NCBI RefSeq assembly: GCF_020404405.1
Contig: NZ_JAIZDA010000002.1
Coordinates: forward strand, 124,001 to 188,000
Origin: Novosphingobium sp. FKTRR1
GTDB lineage: Bacteria; Pseudomonadota; Alphaproteobacteria; Sphingomonadales; Sphingomonadaceae
Direction of reading: 5' to 3'
Length of the DNA: 64,000 nt
Positions 1 through 8,910 of the stretch are shown piece after piece (positions within the stretch are counted from its first letter, which is position 1; every line of letters begins with the position of its first letter). The translations under genes and the position numbers were made by a program. The notes under the pieces were generated by a model. The model ran no database searches and was not told the origin of the DNA. It saw only the letters and a program-made list of their open reading frames with translations.

Positions 1-1
1 C

Positions 2-115
2 GAGCGCAACGCCGTGCACATTGTCAGCGCCAGCGGTGTCGAAAGCCTGCCCGAAGGGCCCAAGCACGCGGTCGCTGCCGCGCTGGTCGAAAGGATTGCC
101 GATGCACTCGCCTGA
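2..115 (+). CDS. coaBC: CoaBC C-terminal end (phosphopantothenoylcysteine decarboxylase / phosphopantothenate-cysteine ligase), partial
   Basis: Only the last 37 codons are in the window; the frame is open from base 2 to the TGA at 113-115. The visible tail ([12 protein letters not shown], then [21 protein letters not shown]) resembles the C-terminus of the CoaB ligase domain, which joins cysteine to 4'-phosphopantothenate in coenzyme A synthesis. The dut start lies inside its last codons, and a coaBC-dut pairing is common in alphaproteobacteria. The identification depends on a short tail plus context, so it is probable rather than certain. Confidence 0.75.
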   Translation, partial: ERNAVHIVSASGVESLPEGPKHAVAAALVERIADALA

Positions 116-572
116 TCCCGTGTCCTTGCGCGTCAAGCGTCTGCCCCACGGTGAAGGGCTGCCGCTGCCAGCCTATGCCACGGCAGGCGCCGCCGGGATG
201 GATGTGGTCGCGGCCGAGGACGTGGACCTTGCGCCGGGTGTGCGCCATGCCGTGGCCACAGGCCTCGCTCTGGCCATCCCGCACGGGTTCGAGGTGCAAG
301 TGCGCCCGCGCTCAGGGCTGGCGCTCAAGCACGGCATCACCGTGCCCAACACCCCGGGCACGATCGATTCGGACTATCGCGGCGAGTTGAAAGTCATCCT
401 CATCAACCACGGCACCGATGTGTTCGCGGTGCGCCGTGGCGACCGTGTGGCGCAACTGGTGCTCGCGCCCGTCACCATCGGGACTTGGCTGGAGGTCGAT
501 GAACTCGACAGCACCGCGCGCGGCGAAGGCGGCTTCGGCTCTACCGGAGGCCTCTCCGCCCTGCCGGGGTAA
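102..572 (+). CDS. dut: Deoxyuridine 5'-triphosphate nucleotidohydrolase (dUTPase)
   Basis: Hydrolyses dUTP to dUMP and pyrophosphate, which keeps uracil out of DNA and feeds dTMP synthesis. The 156-residue protein has all five trimeric dUTPase motifs: AGMDV (31-35), PRSGLA (69-74), [10 protein letters not shown] (86-95, with the catalytic Asp region), RGDRVAQ (112-118) and the C-terminal [10 protein letters not shown] (140-149). The ATG at 102 was chosen because it gives the family length; a frame open from 21 would only add coaBC-overlapping residues. It overlaps the coaBC end by 14 bases, which suggests translational coupling. It is convergent with purT, 13 bases away. Confidence 0.96.
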   Translation: MHSPDPVSLRVKRLPHGEGLPLPAYATAGAAGMDVVAAEDVDLAPGVRHAVATGLALAIPHGFEVQVRPRSGLALKHGITVPNTPGTIDSDYRGELKVILINHGTDVFAVRRGDRVAQLVLAPVTIGTWLEVDELDSTARGEGGFGSTGGLSALPG

Positions 573-585
573 GCAGCCGTCGGGA

Positions 586-1758
586 TTAATCCGGGTAAAC
601 GATCCGCAATTTCCCCGCCACTTCTGCCGCAATCTTGCGCGCCTCGTCCGATGTTGCGGCACGGGCCAAGGCGACACCCATGCGGCGGTAGGGCCGCGTC
701 ACCGGCTTGGCGAAAATGCGCACGTCGACGGCTTCGCCCGACACACTGAGCGCCTCGGCCAACCCTTCAACGTGGAAATCGGCGGCATGGCGGTCGGCCA
801 GGACGACGGCGGAGGCGCTGGGGCCGCGCAAGGTGATTTCTGCAGGGATCGGCAGGCCAAGGATGGCACGGGCGTGCAAGTCGAACTCGGTCAGGTCTTG
901 CGAGAGCAGCGTCACCATGCCGGTGTCATGCGGACGGGGCGAGAGTTCGGAGAAGATCACTTCATCGCCGCGCACAAAGAATTCGACGCCGAACAGGCCA
1001 TAGCCGCCCAGATCGTCAACCACCTTGCGCGCCATGGCTTGCGCATCGGCGATCGCCTGATCCGACATCGGCGTCGGCTGCCACGATTCCTGATAGTCAC
1101 CGCGCTCCTGGCGGTGCCCGATCGCCGGACAGAACGAAACGCCGCCCCGGTGGCGCACGGTCAGCAGCGTGATCTCGTAGTCGAAGGCGATGAATTCCTC
1201 GACGATTACGCGCCGACGGTCGCCGCGCATGTTGGCCACGGCATAGTCCCACGCAGCTTCGAGCCCGTCGGCGTCGCGCACCGTGCTCTGCCCTTTGCCC
1301 GATGACGACATGACCGGCTTGATCACGCAGGGAAAGCCGGTGTGCGCGGCACCTTCGCGCACTTCGTCGAGGCTTTCGGCATAGCGGTAGCGCGAAGTGC
1401 GCAAGCCCAGATCGACGGCGGCGACTTCGCGGATGCGGTCGCGGTTCATCGTCATGATCGTGGCGCGGGCAGAGGGCACGACGTTGAAGCCCTGCGCCTC
1501 GAACTCGGCGAGCACTTCGGTGCGGATCGCCTCGACCTCGGGCACGATCAGGTCGGGCTGAACTTCGGCGATGGTGGCCGCCAGCGCTTGCGCGTCGAGC
1601 ATCGAGAATACGCGGCGGTCGTCGGCCACCTGCATGGCAGGCGCATTGTCATAGGCATCGCAGGCCGTGACATGGCAACCCAACCGCTTGGCCGAGATGA
1701 CGAATTCGCGACCCAGCTCGCCCGAGCCAAGCAGAAGGATGCGTGCGGTAAAGGCCAT
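586..1758 (-). CDS. purT: Formate-dependent phosphoribosylglycinamide formyltransferase (GAR transformylase 2)
   Basis: Makes formyl-GAR from GAR, formate and ATP in purine synthesis, a folate-independent alternative to PurN. The 390-residue length matches the family. The N-terminus has the pre-ATP-grasp fold with LLLGSGELGREF (9-20); the ATP-grasp core shows VIKPVMSSSGKGQS near 150-163 and the metal-binding region FSELSPRPHDTGMVT near 270-284. The ATG start is followed by the expected MAFTARILLLG opening. It appears to be a single-gene unit: the next upstream neighbour, the DUF4136 gene, ends about 95 bases away on the same strand. Confidence 0.96.
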   Translation of the reverse strand: MAFTARILLLGSGELGREFVISAKRLGCHVTACDAYDNAPAMQVADDRRVFSMLDAQALAATIAEVQPDLIVPEVEAIRTEVLAEFEAQGFNVVPSARATIMTMNRDRIREVAAVDLGLRTSRYRYAESLDEVREGAAHTGFPCVIKPVMSSSGKGQSTVRDADGLEAAWDYAVANMRGDRRRVIVEEFIAFDYEITLLTVRHRGGVSFCPAIGHRQERGDYQESWQPTPMSDQAIADAQAMARKVVDDLGGYGLFGVEFFVRGDEVIFSELSPRPHDTGMVTLLSQDLTEFDLHARAILGLPIPAEITLRGPSASAVVLADRHAADFHVEGLAEALSVSGEAVDVRIFAKPVTRPYRRMGVALARAATSDEARKIAAEVAGKLRIVYPD

Positions 1759-1851
1759 GGCGGCGGCACTCCGATAGCGGATGATGCGGGCCGCTTTGCC
1801 CTGCCCGGCTGCGCATGGTCAACCGGACAGGGGCGATTTTGGTTGAAAGTG

Positions 1852-2526
1852 TTACTTCTTCTTTTCAGGCGGAACCGAGATCTTGATCGTCTCGCCGCTC
1901 TTGCCCGGGAAGTTGGTGAACATCGCCTCGACCAGATTGGGCACGAGGTAAGGCAGACGGTTCGAGGTCGATGCCGCCTCGGCCTTGCCTTCGAACAGGC
2001 GCTGGCCATCGGCGTGGCGCTCGATCTTCACCTCGATGCCGCTGGTATAGACGGTCACCACATCGACGCTGTTGCCGAAGCCCGGACCACGGAACCACGG
2101 ATCGTACCAGCCCCAGCCCCAGCCGTGGCGGCCATAGAATCCGGGCCGGCCATAAAAGCCGCCATAACCGGGGCCATACCAGCCGCCCCAGTAAGGATCG
2201 GCAGGACCGGTGGCCTGAACGCGGTCACGTCCCTTGTCGACGCCATAGTCGAACTTGACCAGCAGGTCGGCGGTCTGCGGATTGCCGGGAACGTAGCCGA
2301 CCTTCTGCAACTGCGCGGCGACAAGGCTGGCGTATTGCGAGAATTCGAGGCCACCGGCATTGTGCGGGTCATCGGCGACGACGGCAAAGGTCTGACCCGC
2401 AGGCGCCGGCAGTTCACGCTGGAAGCGCGAGACGCGGGCGTCGAACGCAGTGGCGCAGGCCGACAGGGACAGCAACAGGGGAACTGCAAGGGCAATAAAG
2501 CGATGACGCTTGGGCGCATTGGTCAT
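1852..2526 (-). CDS. DUF4136 domain lipoprotein
   Basis: A 224-residue protein opens with a positive N-terminus, a hydrophobic stretch and the lipobox LSAC near residues 21-24, so it is predicted to be a lipoprotein. The body resembles DUF4136 (VKFDYGV, then the terminal region ending in FPGKSGETIKISVP). A Gly/Tyr/Trp-rich linker (about 128-160, repeats of GWGWYDP and GGFYGRPGFYG type) sits in the middle, as in other members. The start at 2526 is chosen because an AGGAG box lies about 8 bases upstream and it places the signal peptide correctly. Its function is unknown. Confidence 0.85.
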   Translation of the reverse strand: MTNAPKRHRFIALAVPLLLSLSACATAFDARVSRFQRELPAPAGQTFAVVADDPHNAGGLEFSQYASLVAAQLQKVGYVPGNPQTADLLVKFDYGVDKGRDRVQATGPADPYWGGWYGPGYGGFYGRPGFYGRHGWGWGWYDPWFRGPGFGNSVDVVTVYTSGIEVKIERHADGQRLFEGKAEAASTSNRLPYLVPNLVEAMFTNFPGKSGETIKISVPPEKKK

Positions 2527-2687
2527 TCTTGGCGACTCCTCATGGCGGCCCATCCATGTCCCCGTAAAGACAAGCCTTACCGATCTGGTAACACGCCTTC
2601 GGCGTAGGAGCGAGGGGGTGAACGGACGTTGAATGAACGCGCCGTCCACCGAAAACCTTCTGCCCCCCGGCTAATTCTGCCGCAAAT

Positions 2688-3707
2688 TCAGCCGCGCACC
2701 AGCCCCAGCGCTGCATAAGTGGCGTTGAGCGTCGGGATGGCAAGTTCGCGCGCCTTGTCCGCACCCTTGCGCAGAATTGCATCCAGCGCGGTACGATCTT
2801 CGCGCAAGTCGCGATAGCGCGCGGCCATCGGCGCAAGCTGTTCGACCAGCAGTTCGGCCAGCGCGGGCTTGAACGCGCCGAAGCCCTGCCCGCCGAACCG
2901 GGCGAGGATATCGTCCACGCTTTCACCCGACATCGCCGAGTAGATGCCCACCAGATTGCGCGCTTCGGCCCGGCCATCAAGCCCCGCCGCTTCGGACGGG
3001 ATCGGCTCGGGGTCGGTCTTGGCCTTCTTCACCTTTTGCAGGATCATGTCGGCATCGTCGGTCAGGTTGATGCGGCTCATGTCCGAGGGGTCGGATTTGC
3101 TCATCTTGGCGCTGCCATCGCGCAGGCTCATGATCCGGGCGGCCTGCGGCGGGATGATCGGATCAGGCAGGGTGAACACCGGCGCATCTTCGGACGCGAA
3201 GTCGTTGTTGAACTTCTGCGCGATGTCGCGCGCCAGTTCGAGATGCTGCTTCTGATCCTCGCCCACCGGAACATGGGTGGCCTGATAGAGCAGCACGTCG
3301 GCGGCCTGCAGCACCGGGTAGGTGTAAAGCGCCACTGAAGCGCCTTCGCGGTTCTTGCCTGCCTTGTCCTTCCACTGCGTCATGCGGTTGAGCCAGCCGG
3401 TGCGCGCAGTGCCGTTGAGCAGCCATTGCAGTTCGGCGTGGGCGGGCACTTGCGCCTGATTGAACAGGATCGAGCGGTCGGGGTCGATCCCGCACGAGAC
3501 CAGCGCGGCAACCATCTCGCGCGTGTTGGCCGCCAGATCGGCAGGCACATGCGGCATCGAGATGGCGTGAAGGTCGGCCAGAAAATACAGGCAGGTACCG
3601 CCCTTGGCGGTCCATTCGTCCTGCATCGCCACCCAGTTGCGGATCGCCCCGAGGTAGTTGCCAAGGTGGAGATTGCCGGTGGGCTGGATGCCGGAAACGA
3701 TACGCAT
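2688..3707 (-). CDS. trpS: Tryptophan--tRNA ligase
   Basis: Class I aminoacyl-tRNA synthetase charging tRNA-Trp in the cytoplasm. The 339-residue length is typical. The HIGH-type signature is HLGNY within the N-terminal GIQPTGNLHLGNYLGA (7-22), and the KMSKS loop is present intact (SAKMSKSDPSD, near 200-210). The ATG lies only 15 bases from the murJ stop on the same strand, so murJ and trpS are probably cotranscribed, in the order secB, murJ, trpS. Confidence 0.98.
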   Translation of the reverse strand: MRIVSGIQPTGNLHLGNYLGAIRNWVAMQDEWTAKGGTCLYFLADLHAISMPHVPADLAANTREMVAALVSCGIDPDRSILFNQAQVPAHAELQWLLNGTARTGWLNRMTQWKDKAGKNREGASVALYTYPVLQAADVLLYQATHVPVGEDQKQHLELARDIAQKFNNDFASEDAPVFTLPDPIIPPQAARIMSLRDGSAKMSKSDPSDMSRINLTDDADMILQKVKKAKTDPEPIPSEAAGLDGRAEARNLVGIYSAMSGESVDDILARFGGQGFGAFKPALAELLVEQLAPMAARYRDLREDRTALDAILRKGADKARELAIPTLNATYAALGLVRG

Positions 3708-3721
3708 GGGACTGCTATGCC

Positions 3722-5299
3722 TTAGCCTTGAGTGGTGCGCCTGCGTCGCACGAGAAGCCGCAGGTCATCCTGCGAAAACGCGCCGAGCAGGACGGTGGCG
3801 AGGCCATAGACCACCATTCCGGCCGAGACCAGCGCCACCAGCGCGGCAAACCGCACCGGCCAGCTGCCGTGGACATAGGGGGTCAACACGCCTTGGGTCA
3901 GCCACAGCACGCCGCCCATGGCCAGCGCCGCCAGCGCCAGCCGGGGCGCCCGCCGCCGCAGTTGTGCGTCCGCCACGAAATGCCCGCGCTTGACCAGCGT
4001 GGCGTACAGCAGGCCGACGTTGACGCTCGACGCGATCGCGGTGGCCAGCGGTGGCCCGATGTGCTGCAACGGCACGATCAGCAGCAGGTTGCCAACCAGG
4101 TTCACCACCATCGACACGGTGGCATAGCGAACAGGCGTTTTGGTGTCCTGCCGCGCATAAAAACCGGGCGTCAGCACTTTGACCAGAATATAGCTGGGCA
4201 GGCCGATCGAAAACGCGGCCAGCGCCTGCGCCGTGAAGTGCGTGTCCGCTGGCGTGTAGCGGCCATAGCCGAACAATGCGGCCGCGATCGGCTCGCCGCA
4301 CAGCACCAGCGCCATCGTGGCAGGCAGCGTCAGCAGCAGCGCCAGTTCCATGCCACGGTTCTGCGTTTCCATCGCCGCCGCATCCTCGCCCGCACCCAAC
4401 TGGCGCGAGATCGTCGGCAACAGCACGGTGCCAAGGCCGATGCCGATCAGCCCCAGCGGCAACTGGTTCAGCCGGTCGGCCATGTAGATGTACGTGACCG
4501 AGCCATGCGCCAGCAGTGAGGCGGCCAGCGCGGTCGAAATGACCAGATTGATCTGCACCGCTCCGGCACCGGCAGCGGCGGGCCAGATCAGCGCCAGCAG
4601 CCGCTTCACGTCGGGGTTGAGGCGCGGGCGCCGCAGCTTCAGGCTTACCCCGTTGCGGCGGCAGGCCAGCGCCAGCCAGAGCAGCTGCAGCGCGCCCGAA
4701 ACCGACACCGCGATCGCCTGATTGCGCGCGGTGACGAGCGGATCGGTATTGTGGAACAGCAAAAGCGCAGCGATCAGCGTCAGGTTGAGCAGGATCGGAG
4801 CGGCAGCGTTGACCCAGAACTTATGCAGCGAATTGAGGATGCCGCCGAACAGCGAGACCAGACTGATCAGCATCAAGTAGGGGATCGTCAGCCGCGACAG
4901 CGTGACCGCAAACGCGAACTGATCGTGGCTGACGCCGTTGAACTTGCCTGACAGCAACAGCGTGACCGGCCAGGCAAAGATCTCAAGCAGCAGCGTCATG
5001 ACCAGAAGCACCGGCAGCAGCACCGCCAGCGCCTGTTCGGCAAAGTCGAGCCCCTCGGGCAGTCCGCGCCCTTCGGGATCGCCCACCTTGCGGTTGAACA
5101 TCGGGATGAAGGCCGAGGCGAACGCGCCTTCGGCGAACAGCGCGCGGAACATGTTGGGCAGCCGAAACGCGACCAGAAACGCGTCAGAGGCGAATGAGGC
5201 ACCGATGTAGCGCGCGAACAGGCTGTCGCGCACCAGCCCCAGCACGCGGCTGGCCAGCGTCAGCCCGCCGATCGTGCCGGTCGCTTTCAGAAGATTCAT
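3722..5299 (-). CDS. murJ: Lipid II flippase MurJ (MviN)
   Basis: Flips undecaprenyl-linked peptidoglycan precursor across the inner membrane. The 525-residue protein is a multi-pass MOP-superfamily transporter with about 14 hydrophobic helices. The opening LLKATGTIGGLTLASRVLG and the following LVRDSLFARYIGA and FRLPNMFRALFAEGAFASAF match the highly conserved MurJ N-terminus, including the arginines lining the central cavity. The C-terminus ends in basic residues (RRRRTTQG). It lies between secB and trpS on the same strand. Confidence 0.97.
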   Translation of the reverse strand: MNLLKATGTIGGLTLASRVLGLVRDSLFARYIGASFASDAFLVAFRLPNMFRALFAEGAFASAFIPMFNRKVGDPEGRGLPEGLDFAEQALAVLLPVLLVMTLLLEIFAWPVTLLLSGKFNGVSHDQFAFAVTLSRLTIPYLMLISLVSLFGGILNSLHKFWVNAAAPILLNLTLIAALLLFHNTDPLVTARNQAIAVSVSGALQLLWLALACRRNGVSLKLRRPRLNPDVKRLLALIWPAAAGAGAVQINLVISTALAASLLAHGSVTYIYMADRLNQLPLGLIGIGLGTVLLPTISRQLGAGEDAAAMETQNRGMELALLLTLPATMALVLCGEPIAAALFGYGRYTPADTHFTAQALAAFSIGLPSYILVKVLTPGFYARQDTKTPVRYATVSMVVNLVGNLLLIVPLQHIGPPLATAIASSVNVGLLYATLVKRGHFVADAQLRRRAPRLALAALAMGGVLWLTQGVLTPYVHGSWPVRFAALVALVSAGMVVYGLATVLLGAFSQDDLRLLVRRRRTTQG

Positions 5300-5360
5300 C
5301 GTCGAGTCCCCGAAGCGAACGGCATGATCGGATGGGTCAGCAGGTCAGGCCGTCAGAAAA

Positions 5361-5891
5361 TCAGGCCTGTCCGGCGACGCCGGAGGCCAGCTCGTCGGCC
5401 GCCTGCTGCTGCAACTGGGCCAGATACAGACCGTTGAAATCGATCGGTTCGAGCATCAGCGGCGCATAACCTGCATCGCGCACGGCATCGGCGATGATGC
5501 GGCGGGCGAACGGGAACACCAGACGCGGCGCTTCGGCAAACAGGAACGGGTGCGCCTGATCGTCGGGCACGTTGCGCATCGCGATCAGAGCGCCATAGGC
5601 CAGCTCAACGATATACGCGATGCCCGAGGGCGCGCGCGCGGTGACGGTGACCTTCAGCTCGATCTCGTGCACATCGGGGCCCAGCGTGCGCGCGCCGATG
5701 TTGAAATCGACCGCGACTTCGGGGGTCTCGGTCCACTGATAGCTGTCAGGCGCATTCGGGTTCTCGACCGAAAGATCCTTCACATACTGCGAGACCAAGC
5801 CGATCGCGGGCGCCGTATCTTCGCCGTTCGGCACAGGGCCGACCGGCTGATCGAGGTTGAGATCGGTGATGATGTTGCCTTCGTCGGCCAT
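5361..5891 (-). CDS. secB: Protein-export chaperone SecB
   Basis: Tetrameric cytoplasmic chaperone that holds preproteins unfolded for SecA. The 176-residue protein has the conserved regions YVKDLSVENPNAP (about 33-45), the HEIELKVTVTA strand, and PFARRIIADAVRDAGYAPL near 120-140. The start at 5891 gives MADEGNIITDL; a longer open frame upstream has no family similarity. Long C-terminal Ala/Gln-rich tail (QQQAADELASG) is usual in alphaproteobacteria. Divergent from the timA-mltA-smrA operon across about 430 bases, an arrangement common in this class. Confidence 0.95.
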   Translation of the reverse strand: MADEGNIITDLNLDQPVGPVPNGEDTAPAIGLVSQYVKDLSVENPNAPDSYQWTETPEVAVDFNIGARTLGPDVHEIELKVTVTARAPSGIAYIVELAYGALIAMRNVPDDQAHPFLFAEAPRLVFPFARRIIADAVRDAGYAPLMLEPIDFNGLYLAQLQQQAADELASGVAGQA

Positions 5892-6322
5892 TGCAGGTGC
5901 TTTCCTGACGAGATGGTTGCGTGGGTGCGCTTTGCGCGTGATCGGCGCCAACGCGTTATGGATTGGCGCGGCGCCTAGCAGGTGCAGCCGGTGGCGGCAA
6001 TCGTGCGTTGCCCACCTTGGGCCGACCTTGGGCCGACCTTGGGCCGACCTTGGGCACTACGGGCATCCACCCCGTTCGGAGTGCGGTTCATCGCAGCGCC
6101 CCCGGAATGTGCCCCCAAGGGCATGGTGAAAAACCCCTGAGAATGCCAACAAGGGTTCATCCATGCGTTGTTCATTTGTAAATCGTACTTATTTGTTGCA
6201 GTGTATGAAGCTGCCTGAGGGACTCCGGCAAGACGACCTCGGCAAGATTATACCGGTCCGCGCGGGCGAAGGGGTAACCCCGAATTCCGCCAACCGACAC
6301 CATCGTTGCGGGATGATTGCTT
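5892..6322. other. Intergenic region between secB and timA with an 11-bp tandem repeat
   Basis: About 430 bases between divergent genes, with no convincing coding frame or tRNA. It must hold the promoters of both secB and the timA-mltA-smrA operon. The only clear structure is the tandem repeat at 6014-6055. The segment 6160-6200 is visibly more AT-rich than its surroundings and is a reasonable place for the rightward promoter, but no sigma-70 match is strong enough to assign. Confidence 0.6.
6014..6055. repeat. 11-bp tandem repeat, 3.8 copies
   Basis: The unit ACCTTGGGCCG occurs three times in perfect tandem (6014-6024, 6025-6035, 6036-6046), followed by a nine-base partial copy. It sits in the secB-timA spacer, outside any gene. 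Confidence 0.9.
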
Positions 6323-7000
6323 GTGGTTGTTGAGATTGTGATCCTGGCGATGATCGCGGCCTTTCTGGGCCTGCGGCTCTACGCCGTGCTCGGCCGTCGT
6401 CCCGAACAGAACGAGGAACCAGTGCGCGGGCGGGTGGAACAACCCGACCCTGCAGCCGCCCCTCGCCCGCTGCAACCACGCCTTGCCGAAAATCCCGCCC
6501 AACCGCCACGTCCGATCGCCATCCCGGCAGAAGCCACAGGGTTCGAGCAGGAAGCCGAGGCGGGCGTGCGCGCCATCATCGGTGCCGACCGCCGCTTCGA
6601 TGTCAGCCTGTTCCTCATCGGCGCCAAGAGCGCTTATGGCATGGTGCTCGAAGCGTTCTGGCGCGGCGACAAGGACGCGCTGGGCCAGTTGTGCGATGCC
6701 GACGTGTTCGAAAGCTTTGCCGCCGCCATTGACGCGCGAGTCGCTGCGGGCGAGCAGCTCGATTCGCGGCTTATCCGCATCGAGGAAGCGAAAATCGTTG
6801 CGGCAAGGTTCGATGCACCGATCGCGCTCGTCACCGTGCGCTTCGTGGCAGACATCGCCTCGATCACGCGCGACGCCAATGGTGTGCTGATCGCCGGATC
6901 GCTCAACGATGCCATCGAGTCGCGTGACTTGTGGACCTTCCGCCGCGACCTCACCTCGCGCGATCCCGACTGGGTGCTCGACGAAACCGACGAAGGTTGA
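6323..7000 (+). CDS. Tim44/TimA-family adaptor protein
   Basis: A 225-residue membrane-anchored protein: one N-terminal helix (IVILAMIAAFLGLRLYAVLG), a Pro/Arg-rich linker to about residue 75, then a Tim44-like domain (FDVSLFLIGAKSAYGMVLEAFWRGDKDAL, ending DLWTFRRDLTSRDPDWVLDET). Tim44 in mitochondria tethers the import motor; the bacterial homologue's role is not settled. The start is GTG at 6323 or TTG at 6317; no ATG is in frame, and the ribosome binding site is weak. It lies 24 bases before mltA and its position after secB is conserved in alphaproteobacteria. Confidence 0.85.
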   Translation: MVVEIVILAMIAAFLGLRLYAVLGRRPEQNEEPVRGRVEQPDPAAAPRPLQPRLAENPAQPPRPIAIPAEATGFEQEAEAGVRAIIGADRRFDVSLFLIGAKSAYGMVLEAFWRGDKDALGQLCDADVFESFAAAIDARVAAGEQLDSRLIRIEEAKIVAARFDAPIALVTVRFVADIASITRDANGVLIAGSLNDAIESRDLWTFRRDLTSRDPDWVLDETDEG

Positions 7001-7024
7001 AGTCGGCAAGAGGCTGAAACCAGC

Positions 7025-8296
7025 ATGCCGCCCGCGCGTGGTCCCGTCGCAAGCGCGCACATTGCAATTTGTCTGCTGTTGCTGGCCGCGCTTGCCGCCT
7101 GTGGGCAACTGATACCGCCCGCTGGCCCCGGGCCTGCCACGCCGGCTCGTCCTGCGCCCGGCTACCCCACACAAGTTCGCCCGTCTGCGCCACCAGTGCT
7201 GCGCAACGCAGTGCTGGCAGGGGTCACTCCCGGCCCTTCGGTTGCCAGCCTGCGGTTGAGCCCGAGCAATGCGCAGACCAGCTTGGCCGCCTTTGCAGCC
7301 TCGTGCCCCCGGCTGATCCGGCGTGGCGATACAAGCGGACTGACCCGCGCGGATGACTGGACCGGCCCCTGTACCGCCGCCGCAACCTGGCTGGCGAGCG
7401 ACGCAGCAACCTTCTTCGCAACCTGGTTCGAAACCGCGCAAGTTGCCGATGGCACGACTTACGTTACCGGTTATTTCGAACCCGAAATCAGCGGCGTCCG
7501 CACACGCCAGCCGGGTTTCGATGTGCCGATCTATCGCTTGCCGCCCGATCTTGTGCGCGCGCGGATTGGCGATGCCCCGCCCAACCCTGACGGCACACAG
7601 CCGCTGGGGCGCTATGATGCCAACGGCGCCTTCACGCCCTATTGGGATCGCGGCCAGATCGCCGATGGCGCGCTCGCCGGACAAGGCCTCGAGATCGGCT
7701 GGGCGGCCGATCCGGCAGAGCTGTTCTTTCTGCAAGTGCAGGGATCGGGCCGCTTGCGCGCGCCCGACGGCACGATCATGCGGATCGGCTATGCCGGTGA
7801 AAACGGCTGGAGCTACACCGGCATCGGTCAGGTCATGCGCCAGCAAGGTCTGATCGGCACCGGCCCCGGACAATACCCCGGATCGATGCAGGGCATCCTG
7901 CGCTATATCCGCGAACATCCGGTGGAAGGCCGCGCGCTGATGCGCACCAACCGCGCCTATGTGTTCTTCCGCGATACTACCGGCAACAACGCCGCCGCAG
8001 GGCCGGTCGGCGCGCTGAGCGTACCTGTCACCCCGCGTGTGACGCTGGCCGCAGACCCAGCGTTCGTGCCGCTCGGCGCGCCGGTCTGGCTCGCCACCGA
8101 CAACCCCGCCGTGCAAGGCCTGTGGGTGGCGCAGGATACCGGCGGCGCGATCAAGGGGGCCAACCGCTTCGACAGCTTCTGGGGCAGCGGCACCGAAGCG
8201 CGCACCGTGGCCGGCGGCATGAGCGCACACGGCCGTGCGCTGCTGCTGTTGCCGCGCGGGGTGCTTGCCCGCCTTGCCGGACAAGTCGGCCGATGA
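7025..8296 (+). CDS. mltA: Membrane-bound lytic murein transglycosylase A
   Basis: Cleaves the MurNAc-GlcNAc bond of peptidoglycan with 1,6-anhydro product formation. The 423-residue protein begins with a signal peptide and lipobox LAAC (about 23-26), so it is predicted to be a lipoprotein. The MltA domain follows (TGYFEPEISGVRTRQPGFDVPIYRLP near 150-175), and the C-terminal 3D domain has LWVAQDTGGAIKGANRFDSFWGSG with the catalytic-type Asp. Its stop overlaps the smrA start (ATGA), so the two are translationally coupled. Confidence 0.95.
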   Translation: MPPARGPVASAHIAICLLLLAALAACGQLIPPAGPGPATPARPAPGYPTQVRPSAPPVLRNAVLAGVTPGPSVASLRLSPSNAQTSLAAFAASCPRLIRRGDTSGLTRADDWTGPCTAAATWLASDAATFFATWFETAQVADGTTYVTGYFEPEISGVRTRQPGFDVPIYRLPPDLVRARIGDAPPNPDGTQPLGRYDANGAFTPYWDRGQIADGALAGQGLEIGWAADPAELFFLQVQGSGRLRAPDGTIMRIGYAGENGWSYTGIGQVMRQQGLIGTGPGQYPGSMQGILRYIREHPVEGRALMRTNRAYVFFRDTTGNNAAAGPVGALSVPVTPRVTLAADPAFVPLGAPVWLATDNPAVQGLWVAQDTGGAIKGANRFDSFWGSGTEARTVAGGMSAHGRALLLLPRGVLARLAGQVGR

Positions 8297-8910
8297 CTCC
8301 GCCAAGGCCGCACGGGCGCGTCCCGCAAGGTTTGAGCGCGGACGAAGCCGCACTGTGGCGCAAGGTGACTGAAACCGTCACGCCGCTACATCGTCCGCAC
8401 TTTGCCAAGCCACCATCTGCAGCGAACCCGGCCCCGTCGCTATCGCCGCCCGTACCGGTATCGATGGCCGAAGCGTTGCAACCACGCCCGCCGCGCGGCC
8501 GCATCCCGCCACCGCGCCCGGCGCCCACCCCTCCGCCCGCGCCGCCGCGCCCGCTTTCCGCGCAGGGGCTGGACGGCAGTTGGGATCGCAAGCTCGCGCG
8601 CGGGATCGTCGAGCCCGACGTGACGATCGACCTGCACGGCATGAACCTCGACACCGCGCATGCCCGGCTCGGCGCCGGTCTGACCCAGGCGCTGGCGATG
8701 GGCGCGCGGGTCATCCTGCTCATCGCGGGCAAGCCGCGCCCGGTCGACGAACACGACTTGCGCGGGCAGCGGCGCGGGGCGATCCGCGCCAAGTTGCTCG
8801 ACTGGCTGGCCCACAGCAGCCACGCCAGCCGGATCGCCGCCGTGCGGGGCGCCCATCCGCGCCATGGCGGTGCGGGCGCGGTCTACATCGTGCTCAGGAA
8901 AGCGCGCTGA
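8293..8910 (+). CDS. smrA: Smr/MutS2-domain protein
   Basis: A 205-residue protein whose first half is a Pro-rich, probably disordered segment (GRIPPPRPAPTPPPAPPRP). The C-terminal half is an Smr domain, with VTIDLHGMNLDTAH (LDLHG-type motif, about 110-124) and a terminal GxGxxYIVLR-type strand (HGGAGAVYIVLRK). Smr domains have endonuclease activity on RNA or DNA in studied members. It overlaps the mltA stop by 4 bases and its end overlaps the convergent dapE end by 17 bases. Placement after mltA is conserved in the class; the substrate here is unknown. Confidence 0.9.
   Translation: MTPPRPHGRVPQGLSADEAALWRKVTETVTPLHRPHFAKPPSAANPAPSLSPPVPVSMAEALQPRPPRGRIPPPRPAPTPPPAPPRPLSAQGLDGSWDRKLARGIVEPDVTIDLHGMNLDTAHARLGAGLTQALAMGARVILLIAGKPRPVDEHDLRGQRRGAIRAKLLDWLAHSSHASRIAAVRGAHPRHGGAGAVYIVLRKAR

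Noticed and set aside
6248..8353. A 701-residue minus-strand frame across timA and mltA
   Set aside because: It is antisense to the TimA and MltA genes, which have conserved motifs and good starts.
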